A DNA stretch of 64,000 nucleotides from Gryllotalpicola ginsengisoli DSM 22003 (GTDB taxonomy: Bacteria > Actinomycetota > Actinomycetes > Actinomycetales > Microbacteriaceae). The position numbers were made by a program, and so were the translations under genes. Below the pieces are notes generated by a model. It was not told where the DNA came from and searched no databases. It saw only the letters and a list, made by a program, of their open reading frames with translations. The DNA lies in contig NZ_AULK01000004.1 of NCBI RefSeq assembly GCF_000419445.1, forward strand, positions 234,686 through 298,685, in the 5' to 3' direction. Positions 44,077 to 53,152 of this stretch are shown here, piece by piece. Position 1 is the stretch's first letter; every line of letters starts with the position of its first letter.

Positions 44077-44937
44077 CTACTCGCCCAGCGCGTCGAGCTC
44101 GGCGAGCGCATCCGCCGGCAGCTCGAGCGAGGCGGCCTCGAGGTTCTCGGCCAGGTGCGCGCGGGACGACGTTCCGGGGATCAGCGCGACGTTCGGCGAG
44201 CGCTGCAGCAGCCACGCGAGCGCGACCTGCTGCGGGCTCGCGTCGAGCCGGGCGGCCACCGAAGCCAGTTCGCTCGACTGCAGCCGGGTGAATCCGCCGA
44301 GCGGGAAGAACGGCACGTACGCGATGCCGAGCTCGGCCGTGCGCCGCAGCACCGGCTCGTCCTCCCGGTGCACGACGTTGTAGTACTGCTGCACCGTCAC
44401 GATAGGCACGATCGAAAGCGCCTCCTCGAGCTGCTCGAGCGTCACGGTGCTGAGCCCGATGTGCTTGATCAGCCCCTGCTGCTGCAGTTCGGCCATGGTC
44501 TCGACCTCGCGGGCGACCGATCCCGGCACGGCCCGCTCGGGCAGGCCCATCCGCAGGTTGACGACCTCGAGCTGCTCGAGCCCGAGGTGCTCGAGGTTCG
44601 CGTGCACCTGTGCGAAGAGGGAGTCGTGACTCTGGTCGTGCACCCATCCGCCGTCGTCGGTGCGCGTCGCCCCGATCTTGGTGACGATGTGCAGCCCCTC
44701 CGGGTACGGGTGCAGCGCCTCGCGGATCAGCGCGTTCGAAACGCCCCGGCCGTAGAAGTCGGCCGTGTCGATGTGGGTGACGCCCGCGTCGACCGCGGCG
44801 CGCAGCACCGCGACGGCTTCGTCGTGATCGCGCGGCGGCCCCCAGACTCCGGGGCCGGGGAGCTGCATGGCGCCGTAGCCCATCCGCCTGATCTCGAGGT
44901 CGGGGGCGAGGGTGAGGGTTCCGCCGGCAAGAGGCAT
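44077..44937 (-). CDS. Aldo/keto reductase
   Basis: 286 residues of the AKR fold. VTHIDTADFYGRGVSNALIR contains catalytic Asp and Tyr, IVTKIGATR carries the catalytic Lys, and IKHIGLSTVTLEQLEEAL, TVQQYYNVV and VALIPGTSSRAHLAEN form the NADPH site. The His of the classical tetrad is not obvious (LEVVNLRMGLP replaces the usual xxLxHxP), as in many bacterial AKRs. It reduces aldehydes or ketones with NADPH; the substrate is unknown. The promoter is overlapped by TetR-type operators and the divergent tetR gene is adjacent. Confidence 0.9.
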   Translation of the reverse strand: MPLAGGTLTLAPDLEIRRMGYGAMQLPGPGVWGPPRDHDEAVAVLRAAVDAGVTHIDTADFYGRGVSNALIREALHPYPEGLHIVTKIGATRTDDGGWVHDQSHDSLFAQVHANLEHLGLEQLEVVNLRMGLPERAVPGSVAREVETMAELQQQGLIKHIGLSTVTLEQLEEALSIVPIVTVQQYYNVVHREDEPVLRRTAELGIAYVPFFPLGGFTRLQSSELASVAARLDASPQQVALAWLLQRSPNVALIPGTSSRAHLAENLEAASLELPADALAELDALGE

Positions 44938-44950
44938 CCGTTGTTCTCCT

Positions 44951-44998
44951 GACTAGATGGTTAGTTAGAGAGTAGACACGAGCTAACCGGTTAGTCAA
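44951..44998 (-). promoter_or_regulatory. Reductase promoter with two TetR-type operators
   Basis: On the minus strand TTGACT (44998-44993), an 18-base spacer and TACTCT (44974-44969) form a promoter for the reductase. CTAACCGGTTAG (44983-44994) is a perfect palindrome lying on the -35 and spacer. A weaker related site, GACTAGATGGTTAGTT, lies at 44951-44966 downstream of the -10. Confidence 0.7.
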
Positions 44999-45028
44999 GT
45001 TGTACGCTGTGGAACGGAAGGAGAACGG

Positions 45029-45649
45029 ATGACGCAGGCCGAGGCCCCCCGCACACCGAGCCGCGCCGAGGTGACGCAAGGCAGGATCCTCGACGCCGCG
45101 TTCGCCGAGTTCTCGACCCACGGCGTCGCCGGAGCGCGCGTCGACCGCATCGCGAAGACGGCCGGCTGCAACAAGAACCTGATCTACATCTATTTCGGCA
45201 GCAAAGAGGGGCTGTTCGACGCCGTCATGACCCAGCGGCTGAAGCTCGTCTACGAGGACCACCCCCTCACCCCCGAGAACCTGCCCGAGTACGCCGGCAA
45301 GACCTTCGACTTCGCGATGCAGAACCCCGACGTGATCAAGCTGCTGGCCTGGTCGAAACTCGACCCGACGGTGCAACCGCCGGAGCACCGCGAGCACTCG
45401 GTCATGAAGAAGGTGGCCATGCTGCGCGCCGCGCAGCGCGACGGCGCGCTCACCGACGCGTACGACCCCGAATTCCTGATCACTCTCGTGATGTCGCTCG
45501 CGACGGCATGGGTGCCGGCATTCCCCTACGGCACGAGCGGCGTGTCGAAAAAGAAGCTGCGCGAGCAGATCGTGCGCGCGGTTGCCGCAGTGGTTGCGGC
45601 TGCATCGCCAGCCGACTCAGGCGAGCACGCCAAGCACGGCGTCAACTAG
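45029..45649 (+). CDS. TetR-family transcriptional regulator
   Basis: 206 residues from ATG at 45029 with GGAAGGAG upstream. The DNA-binding domain is GRILDAAFAEFSTHGVAGAR then VDRIAKTAGCNKNLIYIYFG and SKEGLFDAVM (residues about 18-67), a canonical TetR helix-turn-helix. The C-terminal helices (70-190) are the ligand and dimer part, similar to the TetR_C_35-like group. Divergent placement and the palindromes in the shared gap indicate that it represses the aldo/keto reductase and probably itself. Confidence 0.93.
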   Translation: MTQAEAPRTPSRAEVTQGRILDAAFAEFSTHGVAGARVDRIAKTAGCNKNLIYIYFGSKEGLFDAVMTQRLKLVYEDHPLTPENLPEYAGKTFDFAMQNPDVIKLLAWSKLDPTVQPPEHREHSVMKKVAMLRAAQRDGALTDAYDPEFLITLVMSLATAWVPAFPYGTSGVSKKKLREQIVRAVAAVVAAASPADSGEHAKHGVN

Positions 45650-45738
45650 AGGGGCGGGCGCGTCGACCGCTAGGACTCACGCACCGAGATTGACGAGGCG
45701 GCCCGCGGCAGCGCCGTGCGAAACGGAGCGCGTCCAAT

Positions 45739-46131
45739 TCACCAGTAGGGCTCGATCCCGTTAGCTTGCCGAGCCATCCGCGGAATCAGGAACAGGTCGA
45801 TGATTACCCAGATCGACAGCGCAAATAATGCGGCCGAGCCCCCCGTCGCGCCGAAAAAGATCCTCAACGTCAGATATCCGAAGAAGAGGATCAACTGCAT
45901 AACTGCTGTGCGGACGCGACCGAGATAGAAGCGATGAGCTCCGAACCCGCCAAGGAATAACGCCAATACGTATGCGACGCCGATCGACTTCGGGCCGACC
46001 GGGGGACGATATGTCAGCTGCAGCGGAACCATAGCCGCCCGTTGGCCCGTCCACTGCACTCCATCCCAATAGCGGAGGGTCGCTTGCTGAGTTTCATCCG
46101 GGTACCAGCCGGCAGGCGGCATGCTGCTCAT
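45739..46131 (-). CDS. DUF2510/TM2 domain membrane protein
   Basis: 130 residues. The N-terminus AGWYPDETQQATLRYWDGVQ W is the DUF2510 motif, and GVAYVLALFLGGFGAHRFYL then GRVRTAVMQLI starts the TM2 pair of helices (residues about 50-115). The GxxGxHxFY element is intact. Such proteins are small inner-membrane proteins of unknown role. The gene is clearly less GC-rich than its neighbours and uses codons such as ATA, TTA and AAT, suggesting transfer. A TAGCTT box six bases before ATG suggests a leaderless start. Confidence 0.85.
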   Translation of the reverse strand: MSSMPPAGWYPDETQQATLRYWDGVQWTGQRAAMVPLQLTYRPPVGPKSIGVAYVLALFLGGFGAHRFYLGRVRTAVMQLILFFGYLTLRIFFGATGGSAALFALSIWVIIDLFLIPRMARQANGIEPYW

Positions 46132-46232
46132 TGCAACAAGCTAGTGGCGGCAACGGCCGGGGCGCGGCCCCAATAAGGGCGTCCCGGCCCCGGGCCGCGG
46201 GCTCCGCACGGGTCGGCCAGCGCGTCGCGCGC

Positions 46233-47549
46233 CTAGAACTCCATGCTCAGCCACGGTGCGCGCTCCGACCGGAACGCGGCCTCGAGCACGCCTGCCGCCC
46301 CGGGCGTCTGCTCCGCGATCCGGCCGGCGCGGGCGAGTTCGGTCGGCGCGACTCCGCCGAGATAGACCGAGGACAGTTCGTTGATCGCGAGGGCGACGGA
46401 TGCCGCATCCGTCGGCGCCTCGCCCTCGGTTCGGCGCACCCGGCCGGCCCCGTCCTGCCCGACCTCGAGCAGGAAGCGGCCGGCGGCGAAGCCGTAGGGG
46501 TCGTCGACGTCGAGCACGATGCTCGCCGCGGCGGCGTAGCGGCGCGCCTCGAGGGCGGCGGGCACGTCGAGGATGCGCAGCCAGAGGTGGTCGGCGCGAC
46601 GGCGGCGGATGGCGCGCAGGTCGCCGAGCATCCAGGCGAGCGGCTCGTCGACCGGTCGCATCGGGGCGCGCACTCGCGTGACGAGGTCGAGCTCGACGAG
46701 GAAGCGCCACAGTGCGGCGGTCGCCTCGTCGTCGGCGCCGAGCAGGTAATGCACCTGCACGGTGTGCTTGGTGAAGTCGTCGTCGCCGCCCTCCACCTCG
46801 TAGAGCACGAAGCCGCGCGAGGTGCCGGCCGCATCGTCGTAGCGCACGAGGCGCCGCTTCTGTCGGGCGCCCGGCGTTCCGGTGAGGCCGATCGCCCCAT
46901 CGAGCAGCGCATCGTCGTAGAGCAGCTCGCCGGGTTGCTGCCCCCGTGCCGCCTCGGCGATCGCGCGGGCGTCGTCGCGCAGCTGCTCAGGGGTCACGAA
47001 GTGCAGCCGGCCGGGCGTCTCGCGCCCGGCCCAGCGCATCCGGTCGGTCTCGATCTCGACCTCGTCGACGAAGCCGGCCGGCCCGAAGCCGTAGCGGCCG
47101 TAGATCGTCGCCTCGCTCACGGTGAGGCCTGCGACCGGAACGCCGAGCGCAGCGGCCGTGCGCAGCTCGGCCTCCAGCATCGCGCGGGCGACGCCCCGCC
47201 GCCGGTGGGTCGGGGCGACGGTCACGGAGCTGATCGCCCACAGGCCGACGCTCGCATCGTCGCCCGGCACGGTCAGGCGGGTCGGCCAGCTCTGCGCAGT
47301 CGCGATGGGCGTGGCCGGGTCTGCGGCGGATGCGTCGAACACCCCGGTCGTGCGCCGGTAGGCGGTGCGCTCACGGGTCTCGGCGAGGCGCTCGGGCTCG
47401 ACGGCGCCGCCGTAGAAGCCGCGGTGGTCTGCCTGGATCCACGCGTCGAAGGCGGCCTGGTCGGAGGTGTCGACGAGGCGCAACTCGAGGCCTCGCTCGG
47501 CCAGCCGTGCTGCGGACTGCGGATCGAGGGGCGCGTCGGCAAAGCTCAC
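46233..47549 (-). CDS. Eis-like GNAT N-acetyltransferase
   Basis: 438 residues from GTG at 47549. Eis proteins have two GNAT domains and an SCP2-like C-terminal domain; here AISSVTVAPTHRRRGVARAM is motif A with the R/Q-x-x-G-x-A loop, VSEATIYGRYGFGPA carries the conserved Tyr, and FAAGRFLLEVG with the terminal ..WLSMEF fits the SCP2-like end, whose C-terminal carboxylate acts in catalysis in mycobacterial Eis. It may acetylate aminoglycosides or other polyamines; natural substrates are uncertain. TAGCGT seven bases before the GTG excludes an upstream reading to 47705 and indicates leaderless translation. Confidence 0.9.
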   Translation of the reverse strand: MSFADAPLDPQSAARLAERGLELRLVDTSDQAAFDAWIQADHRGFYGGAVEPERLAETRERTAYRRTTGVFDASAADPATPIATAQSWPTRLTVPGDDASVGLWAISSVTVAPTHRRRGVARAMLEAELRTAAALGVPVAGLTVSEATIYGRYGFGPAGFVDEVEIETDRMRWAGRETPGRLHFVTPEQLRDDARAIAEAARGQQPGELLYDDALLDGAIGLTGTPGARQKRRLVRYDDAAGTSRGFVLYEVEGGDDDFTKHTVQVHYLLGADDEATAALWRFLVELDLVTRVRAPMRPVDEPLAWMLGDLRAIRRRRADHLWLRILDVPAALEARRYAAAASIVLDVDDPYGFAAGRFLLEVGQDGAGRVRRTEGEAPTDAASVALAINELSSVYLGGVAPTELARAGRIAEQTPGAAGVLEAAFRSERAPWLSMEF

Positions 47550-47660
47550 CTGAGCCACGCTAGCCGGAGCCGGGGCGGCGGCGTAGGGAGCCTCGGGCAG
47601 AAGGGCCGTTTGGCGCCTCTCGCGCGCGACGACCGTCGGACAGTGCATGCGGTGTTGTCT

Positions 47661-47726
47661 TTTGAACCGGTTTAAGAAAGTGCTTGACCAAGGCCACGAC
47701 CCCACCTAGCTTTAAACCGGTTCAAG
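47661..47726 (+). promoter_or_regulatory. LacI-operon promoter flanked by two inverted operators
   Basis: -35 TTGACC (47684-47689), 17-base spacer, -10 TAGCTT (47707-47712). Operator 1, TTTGAACCGGTTTAAG (47661-47676), is just upstream of the -35. Operator 2, CTTTAAACCGGTTCAAG (47710-47726), overlaps the -10 and the start of transcription and is nearly the reverse complement of operator 1. The shared core AACCGGTT fits LacI-family sites. Confidence 0.8.
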
Positions 47727-47747
47727 CCACGAGGAGATCGCAGCCCA

Positions 47748-48770
47748 ATGACGCGCCAGCCGACTATCGAAGACGTTGCTCGCACGGCGGGTGTGAGCAA
47801 GGGCCTCGTGTCGCTCGCGCTGAACGGCCGCCCAGGTGTCGCACAAGAGACCCGCAAGAGGATCGATGCCGCCGTGGCAGAACTGGGTTGGCGCCCCAGC
47901 GCGAACGCCCGCGGCCTTGCGACGAAACGCGCCTATTCCCTCGGGTTCATCGTGCGGCGCGACCCGATCACGTTCCAAGCCGACCCGTTCTTCGCATCCT
48001 TCCTCGCGGGAGTCGAGAGCGTTCTCGCCGAGCGGGACCAAGTGCTCGTGCTGAGTGTTGTTCCGGATGTCGAGCGCGAGTTCGAGGCCTATCGCAGACT
48101 CACCTCCGACCGTCGCGTTGACGGCTTCCTGATCACCGACCTATTGCAAGACGACCCCCGCGTCCGGCTTGTCGCCGATCTCGGACAGCGCGCAGTGACC
48201 CTGGGAAGGCCGGATTCCGAGAGCCCGTTCCCAGCCATCGTGCGTGATTACGATGCTGGCATCGACGAGCTCCTGACGCACCTAGCAGAGCTTGGTCACC
48301 GCCGCGTCGCGCACGTCGCGGGCGACGAACGGATGCAGCATGCCACAACTCGCCTGACCCGGCACCTCGAGGTCGCCGCACGACTCGGCCTGCAAACCAT
48401 CGTGGAGCACACCGATTTCTCTCCGGAGAGCGGCGCGGCGGCCACCCACCGCCTGCTCGATCGCAGCGAGCGCCCCACTGCGATCGTCTACGCGAATGAC
48501 CCGATGGCGATCGCAGGCATCGCCGTCGCCCATGAGCGCGGTCTCACGCTGCCGCGTGACCTGTCCATCACAGGAATGGACGGGTCGGATACCGGCCGAT
48601 TCGTATACCCGGCCCTCACCACTCTCGACAACGACCCGGTCGGCTGGGGGCGTGCCGCGGCCACGGCCCTCCTCAGCTACATCGAGAACGGAGACGGCGA
48701 CGACGTGACCCTTCCGGCCGCCGCACTGATCCTGCGTTCGTCGACCGCGCCGCCCGGCTCCCCAGGCTGA
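47748..48770 (+). CDS. LacI-family regulator of the glycan-uptake operon
   Basis: 340 residues. The helix-turn-helix is TIEDVARTAGVSKGLVSLAL (residues 6-25), the hinge ANARGLATKRAYSLGFIV, and the effector domain includes RPTAIVYANDPMAIAGIAVA and LSITGMDGS. Its promoter is bracketed by two AACCGGTT operators, so it is probably autoregulated, and no second operator copy is found before the binding-protein gene. That suggests that the sugar genes are controlled through the same promoter. The inducer is probably a mannosyl or related oligosaccharide (inference from the GH130-like genes). Confidence 0.93.
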   Translation: MTRQPTIEDVARTAGVSKGLVSLALNGRPGVAQETRKRIDAAVAELGWRPSANARGLATKRAYSLGFIVRRDPITFQADPFFASFLAGVESVLAERDQVLVLSVVPDVEREFEAYRRLTSDRRVDGFLITDLLQDDPRVRLVADLGQRAVTLGRPDSESPFPAIVRDYDAGIDELLTHLAELGHRRVAHVAGDERMQHATTRLTRHLEVAARLGLQTIVEHTDFSPESGAAATHRLLDRSERPTAIVYANDPMAIAGIAVAHERGLTLPRDLSITGMDGSDTGRFVYPALTTLDNDPVGWGRAAATALLSYIENGDGDDVTLPAAALILRSSTAPPGSPG

Positions 48771-48939
48771 AACCGATGACCGGCCCGCATTGGCAGGCCG
48801 AACAAGACCCAAAAACAGAATTCGACGATTTCGCGCCCCGACGCCGGCCCGCGCCGCTTTCCACGTTCGCACCTGCGCCCACTGCGAGTTCTTCGTCGAC
48901 CACGGGAACGAAAAGGAAACACAAACCAAGGAGGATCCG

Positions 48940-50229
48940 ATGCAACGACGCAGATGGACCACAGCAGCGGCCGCAGCCAGTCTCGTAGCGCTCGCGCTGA
49001 CCGGCTGCACGAACAATGGCGGTGCGAGCACGAAGGCGCTCAGCTCCCACGGCCCGATCACAATCTGGTACTCGAACAACGAGCAAGAGGTCGCCTGGGG
49101 CAAGGCGATGGTCAAGGCGTGGAATGCGGCCCATCCCAAGGAGACGATCAAGGCACAGGAGGTTCCGGCCGGCAAGAGCACGGAAGAGGTCATCGGCGCC
49201 GCGATCACCGCGGGCACCACGCCCTGCCTCGTGTTCAACAACCTGCCCGCCGCCACGGGCCAGTTCCAGAAGCAGGGCGGTCTCGTCGACTTGTCCAAGT
49301 TCCCGGGCGCAGACAAATACATCGAAGCGCGAAGCGGAAAGGCTGCCGACCAGTACAAGTCGTCGGACGGCGACTTCTACCAGATGCCCTGGAAGTCGAA
49401 CCCCGTGATGATCTTCTACAACAAAGACATCTTCAAGAAGGCCGGCCTCGACCCCGATCACCCGAAGCTGTCGACGTACGCCGACTTCCTCGCGACCGCG
49501 AAGAAGATCACGTCTAGCGGTGCCGCGAAGTACGCCATCTACCCAGCTCCAACCAGCGAGTTCTTCCAGCCTAATTTCGACTTCCTTCCGCTTTACGCGG
49601 CCGAGACGAAGGGCACCCCACTCGTCGAAGACGATAAGTCGACTATCGACAGCCCCGCCGGCAAGGACGTCCTTCAATTCTGGAAGACGATCTATGCTGA
49701 CGGCCTCGCAGGGAAGGAGCCGGTGCAGAACGACGCTTTCGCGTCCGGTACGTCGGCCATGGCCATTGTCGGCCCATGGGCAATCCCCGTGTACAAGGAC
49801 ATCAATTGGGGTGAAGTTCCGGTGCCGACGAAGGACGGCATGAGTGCCGACCAGATCTACACCTTCCCCGACGCGAAGAACATCGGCATGTACACGTCGT
49901 GCAAGAACCAGGGCACGGCATGGGACGTGCTGAAGTTCGCCACCAGCCAGGACCAGGATGGCAAGCTGCTTGAGACCACGGGGCAGATGCCGATCCGCAG
50001 CGATCTGCAGACCGTGTATCCCGACTACTTCGCCAAGAATCCCGCCTACAAGGAGTTCGCCAGCCAAGCCGAGCGCACGGTCGACGACCCGACCGGGCCG
50101 AACACGATCGCTACTCTGCAGGCTCTGCGCGACTTCTACACGAAGGCCGTGATCGCCGGGGACGGTGACCTCGACAGCCAGTTGAAACAGGCCTCTGACA
50201 AGATCACGCAGACCTGGACCGCGAAGTAG
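48940..50229 (+). CDS. ABC sugar transporter substrate-binding lipoprotein
   Basis: 429 residues from ATG at 48940 with AAGGAGGA upstream. A lipoprotein signal ends LVALALTGC with the lipid-carrying Cys at residue 23. The mature part is a family-1 solute-binding fold: ITIWYSNNEQEVAWGKAMVK, PWKSNPVMIFYNKDIFKKAG, AMAIVGPWAIPVYKDINWGE. It captures an oligosaccharide outside the membrane and delivers it to the two permeases that follow five bases later. It lies 169 bases after the regulator; that gap shows no clear promoter or terminator. Confidence 0.94.
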   Translation: MQRRRWTTAAAAASLVALALTGCTNNGGASTKALSSHGPITIWYSNNEQEVAWGKAMVKAWNAAHPKETIKAQEVPAGKSTEEVIGAAITAGTTPCLVFNNLPAATGQFQKQGGLVDLSKFPGADKYIEARSGKAADQYKSSDGDFYQMPWKSNPVMIFYNKDIFKKAGLDPDHPKLSTYADFLATAKKITSSGAAKYAIYPAPTSEFFQPNFDFLPLYAAETKGTPLVEDDKSTIDSPAGKDVLQFWKTIYADGLAGKEPVQNDAFASGTSAMAIVGPWAIPVYKDINWGEVPVPTKDGMSADQIYTFPDAKNIGMYTSCKNQGTAWDVLKFATSQDQDGKLLETTGQMPIRSDLQTVYPDYFAKNPAYKEFASQAERTVDDPTGPNTIATLQALRDFYTKAVIAGDGDLDSQLKQASDKITQTWTAK

Positions 50230-50233
50230 TCCG

Positions 50234-51208
50234 ATGTCTGCAACCGACACGATCCGGCCGGCCGGCGGCGCGCGCGCCTCGGGCCGGCCGGGCCACGGTG
50301 GCGGGGAGCGCCGGCTGAAGCATCCGCTTCACCTGCGCGTCTTCGGCCGGAACCCACTGGGCTGGCTGTTCAGCGCGCCCTACCTGGTGTTCGTGCTGGG
50401 GATCTTCGCTTACCCGCTCGGCTTCGCCGTGTACATGTCGTTCTACGATTACTTCTTCGCCGCACCGGGCGCCGTCGTCGACCGGCCGTTCGTGGGTCTC
50501 GACAACTACCTCCAGGTCTTCACCGACCCGAAAGTGCTGCAGTCGTTCGGCAATGTGCTCGTGTTCCTCGCGATCAACGTGCCGCTGACGGTCGTGCTTT
50601 CGCTTCTGCTGGCCACCGCGCTCAACTCCGTGGTGCACTTCCGCACTTTCCTGCGCGTGAGCTATTACGTGCCGTACGTCACAGCGAGCGTCGCGGTCGT
50701 GGGTGTGTGGCTGTTCCTCTTCTCGGGGAACGGCCTGGTCAATACGCTGCTCGGCCCGCTCGCACCGAGCCCGTCGTGGCTCGTCAACTCGCACCTGGCG
50801 ATGCCCACGATCGCATTGTTCGTCACCTGGAAGCAGCTCGGCTTCTACATCTTGCTTTACCTCGCGGCACTGCAGAACGTACCAGGCGAGTTGTACGAGT
50901 CGGCCGCCACGGACGGTGCGGGCAAAGTGCGCTCGTTCTTCTCCGTCACCGTGCCCGGGGTGCGGCCCGCAACGGTTCTCGTGCTCCTGCTGTCGACCGT
51001 GATCGGCGCCAACCTGTTCACCGAACCGTATCTGCTCACGGGCGGGGGCGGGCCCAGCGGCGCCTCGGCGAGCCCCGTACTGGTGATGTATCAGCAAGGC
51101 ATCGAACAGGGGCATCCGGGCTATGCGGCGGCCATCGGGATCGTGCTCGTCGTGTTCGTACTGATCATCGCGTGGCTGCAGAACCGCTTCGCGGGAGGGA
51201 GGGACTGA
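50234..51208 (+). CDS. ABC sugar transporter permease (MalF type)
   Basis: 324 residues with six membrane helices after a 35-residue Gly/Arg-rich cytoplasmic start. The EAA loop that contacts the ATPase reads YESAATDGAGKVRSFFSVTV followed by PGVRPAT. NPLGWLFSAPYLVFVLGIFA is the first helix. It forms the membrane channel with the next gene's product. The stop shares one base with that gene's start (TGATG). Confidence 0.94.
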   Translation: MSATDTIRPAGGARASGRPGHGGGERRLKHPLHLRVFGRNPLGWLFSAPYLVFVLGIFAYPLGFAVYMSFYDYFFAAPGAVVDRPFVGLDNYLQVFTDPKVLQSFGNVLVFLAINVPLTVVLSLLLATALNSVVHFRTFLRVSYYVPYVTASVAVVGVWLFLFSGNGLVNTLLGPLAPSPSWLVNSHLAMPTIALFVTWKQLGFYILLYLAALQNVPGELYESAATDGAGKVRSFFSVTVPGVRPATVLVLLLSTVIGANLFTEPYLLTGGGGPSGASASPVLVMYQQGIEQGHPGYAAAIGIVLVVFVLIIAWLQNRFAGGRD

Positions 51209-52056
51209 TGCGTATCAGGGGATTGAGCCGTGGCCAGACCGTGCTGCGGGGGGTCGTGTTGGCCGTGGGCGCGATCGCGTTCCTGTTCCCGTTCTATTAC
51301 ATGGTCATCGGGTCGCTGCAGAAGAGCCCGGACACCACGATCGCAGGGGCATTCCCCGAGGCGGGCAATCTGACCTTGTCGAACTATGCGGATATCAACG
51401 GCAGAATCAACCTGCTGCAGGGTCTCGTCAACTCGGGCATCTTCACCGGCGGAGTACTGCTATGCACGGTCGTGTTCGGAGTGCTCGCGGGTTACTCGCT
51501 GGCGATCCTGCAGTGGCGCGGGCGTAGCGCGACTTTCGCACTGGCGCTTCTGGTGCAGGTGATCCCGTTCCAGTTGCTGATCATTCCGCTCTACGTGCTG
51601 ATCGCCCGTGATTACGGGCTGGCCGACAACTACCTCGGCATGATCCTGCCGTTCGCGATCAACTCGACAGCCGTGATCATCTTCCGGCAGTACTTCCTGC
51701 AAGTGCCGCGGGAGCTGTTCGAGGCCGCTCGCATCGACGGCGCCGGCGAATTCCGGCTGTTGTGGCGGGTTGCGCTGCCGCTCGTACGCCCGGCGCTCGT
51801 CACCGTCGTCCTGCTCACCTTCATCGGACCGTGGAACGAGTTCCTTTGGCCGTTCCTGATCACCAAGGAGTCGAGCATGCAGCCCCTCGCGGTCTCGCTG
51901 GCCAACTACATCAGTAACGTCGCCGCGACAGCCTCGAATCCTTTCGGAGCGGTGCTGTCAGGGGCCGTGGTACTCGCGGCGCCGGTCGTCGTGCTGTTCA
52001 TCGCGTTCCAGCGGTACTTCATCTCGACCGACATCGGCTCATCGGTGAAGGGGTGA
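51208..52056 (+). CDS. ABC sugar transporter permease (MalG type)
   Basis: 282 residues with six helices; the EAA loop is ELFEAARIDGAGEFRLLWRV followed by ALPLVRPAL, and GPWNEFLWPFLI is a conserved later block. ATG at 51208 has GGGAGGGAGGG before it. No ATPase gene is present in the operon. In Actinobacteria a single unlinked MsiK-type ATPase commonly serves several such importers, and that is the likely arrangement here. Confidence 0.94.
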   Translation: MRIRGLSRGQTVLRGVVLAVGAIAFLFPFYYMVIGSLQKSPDTTIAGAFPEAGNLTLSNYADINGRINLLQGLVNSGIFTGGVLLCTVVFGVLAGYSLAILQWRGRSATFALALLVQVIPFQLLIIPLYVLIARDYGLADNYLGMILPFAINSTAVIIFRQYFLQVPRELFEAARIDGAGEFRLLWRVALPLVRPALVTVVLLTFIGPWNEFLWPFLITKESSMQPLAVSLANYISNVAATASNPFGAVLSGAVVLAAPVVVLFIAFQRYFISTDIGSSVKG

Positions 52057-52066
52057 GGGCTGAACG

Positions 52067-53113
52067 TTGAAGCCATTGACGACGGATGCCTTGCACGCGG
52101 GCCTCGAGCGTGCGCTGCAGCACACCAACGCGGCCACGGACGCGCTGTCGACCGACCAGTTCTCGTCCGACTGGGCAGAAAGGCCCGACTGGGCGATCGG
52201 GCCGTTCCGGCGCGACGACACGCTGACCTTCCGGCTCGAGGGCCAGTGGCCCGACCCTACCGGCATCGGCTGGACGAGCTCCGCCATCTTCAACCCCAGC
52301 CTGATCTCGCGCGCAGGCGAGTTGCACCTCTTCTACCGCGCCTCGCCACGCAAGGAGAGCATGGAGAGCCGCATCGGGCATGCCGTGCGCACCGACGAGA
52401 ACGGGTGGCGCGACAGCGGTTCCCCTGTCGTGTATCCGACTCTCGACAACGAACTGCTCGGCGTCGAGGACCCGAAGGTGTACTCGGCGAACGGCCGCTA
52501 CTACCTCTTCTACAACGGCATCTGGCCCCTGGATGACGCGGAGGAGGTCGGCCGCTTCCCCTCGCCCCGCTGGCCGCTCGGCGACGTCGGGTGCGACATC
52601 AACGTGGCGGTCTCGGACGACCTCGTGCACTGGCAGAAGCGCGGTCGCGTCGTGCCGCACGAGGTTTCGCGGCTGTGGGCGAAGGGCGCCGTCGTCCCTA
52701 CGGACGGCACGGGTGAGGCGGTGAGAATAGGCGACGAGTACCTGATGTTCCTCTCGGAGGGCTGCGGCGGAGCATCCGTGGTCGGCCGTTCGCCGGACCT
52801 TGAGAACTGGACCTTCGAGGAACAGCCATACCTCGACGTCTCAGCGCTCGGCCACCTGCACGAGGTGGCATGTGCGGTGGTCGTCGGAGATCGGCTGGTG
52901 CTCGACTTCTTCTACAGCGAGCCCGACGGGTCGTTCGCGGCGGCGCAGGCGCTGTACTCCGCCGCCGACCCGTTCACCCAGCTCGCCATCCACCGCGGCG
53001 GATCCCTGGCCTGGGGCGGTCTGATCCTCCATCGGGGCCGGTGGACCTTCGCCCAGGGTTGGGACGCGCCGCCCGGTGTGCGCGAACTGTACCTGTACCG
53101 GTCCGTCAACTGA
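52067..53113 (+). CDS. Five-bladed beta-propeller glycosidase-like protein (GH43/GH130-like)
   Basis: 348 residues with no signal peptide, so intracellular. Blade motifs include SSAIFNPSLISRAGELHLFY, LLGVEDPKVYSANGRYYLFY and GCDINVAVSDDLVHWQKRG; the ED-P strand is the feature shared by GH130 phosphorylases and GH32/43/68-type propellers. EYLMFLSEG and RELYLYRSVN follow. It lies 11 bases after the MalG-type gene and 39 before a clearer GH130 gene, so both probably act on the same imported sugar. Whether it is a hydrolase or phosphorylase cannot be told. GH130 is the better guess from the neighbour. Confidence 0.75.
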   Translation: MKPLTTDALHAGLERALQHTNAATDALSTDQFSSDWAERPDWAIGPFRRDDTLTFRLEGQWPDPTGIGWTSSAIFNPSLISRAGELHLFYRASPRKESMESRIGHAVRTDENGWRDSGSPVVYPTLDNELLGVEDPKVYSANGRYYLFYNGIWPLDDAEEVGRFPSPRWPLGDVGCDINVAVSDDLVHWQKRGRVVPHEVSRLWAKGAVVPTDGTGEAVRIGDEYLMFLSEGCGGASVVGRSPDLENWTFEEQPYLDVSALGHLHEVACAVVVGDRLVLDFFYSEPDGSFAAAQALYSAADPFTQLAIHRGGSLAWGGLILHRGRWTFAQGWDAPPGVRELYLYRSVN

Positions 53114-53152
53114 TATTCCCGCCGCCTTTCGGCCACAACCTTCGGAGCATTG

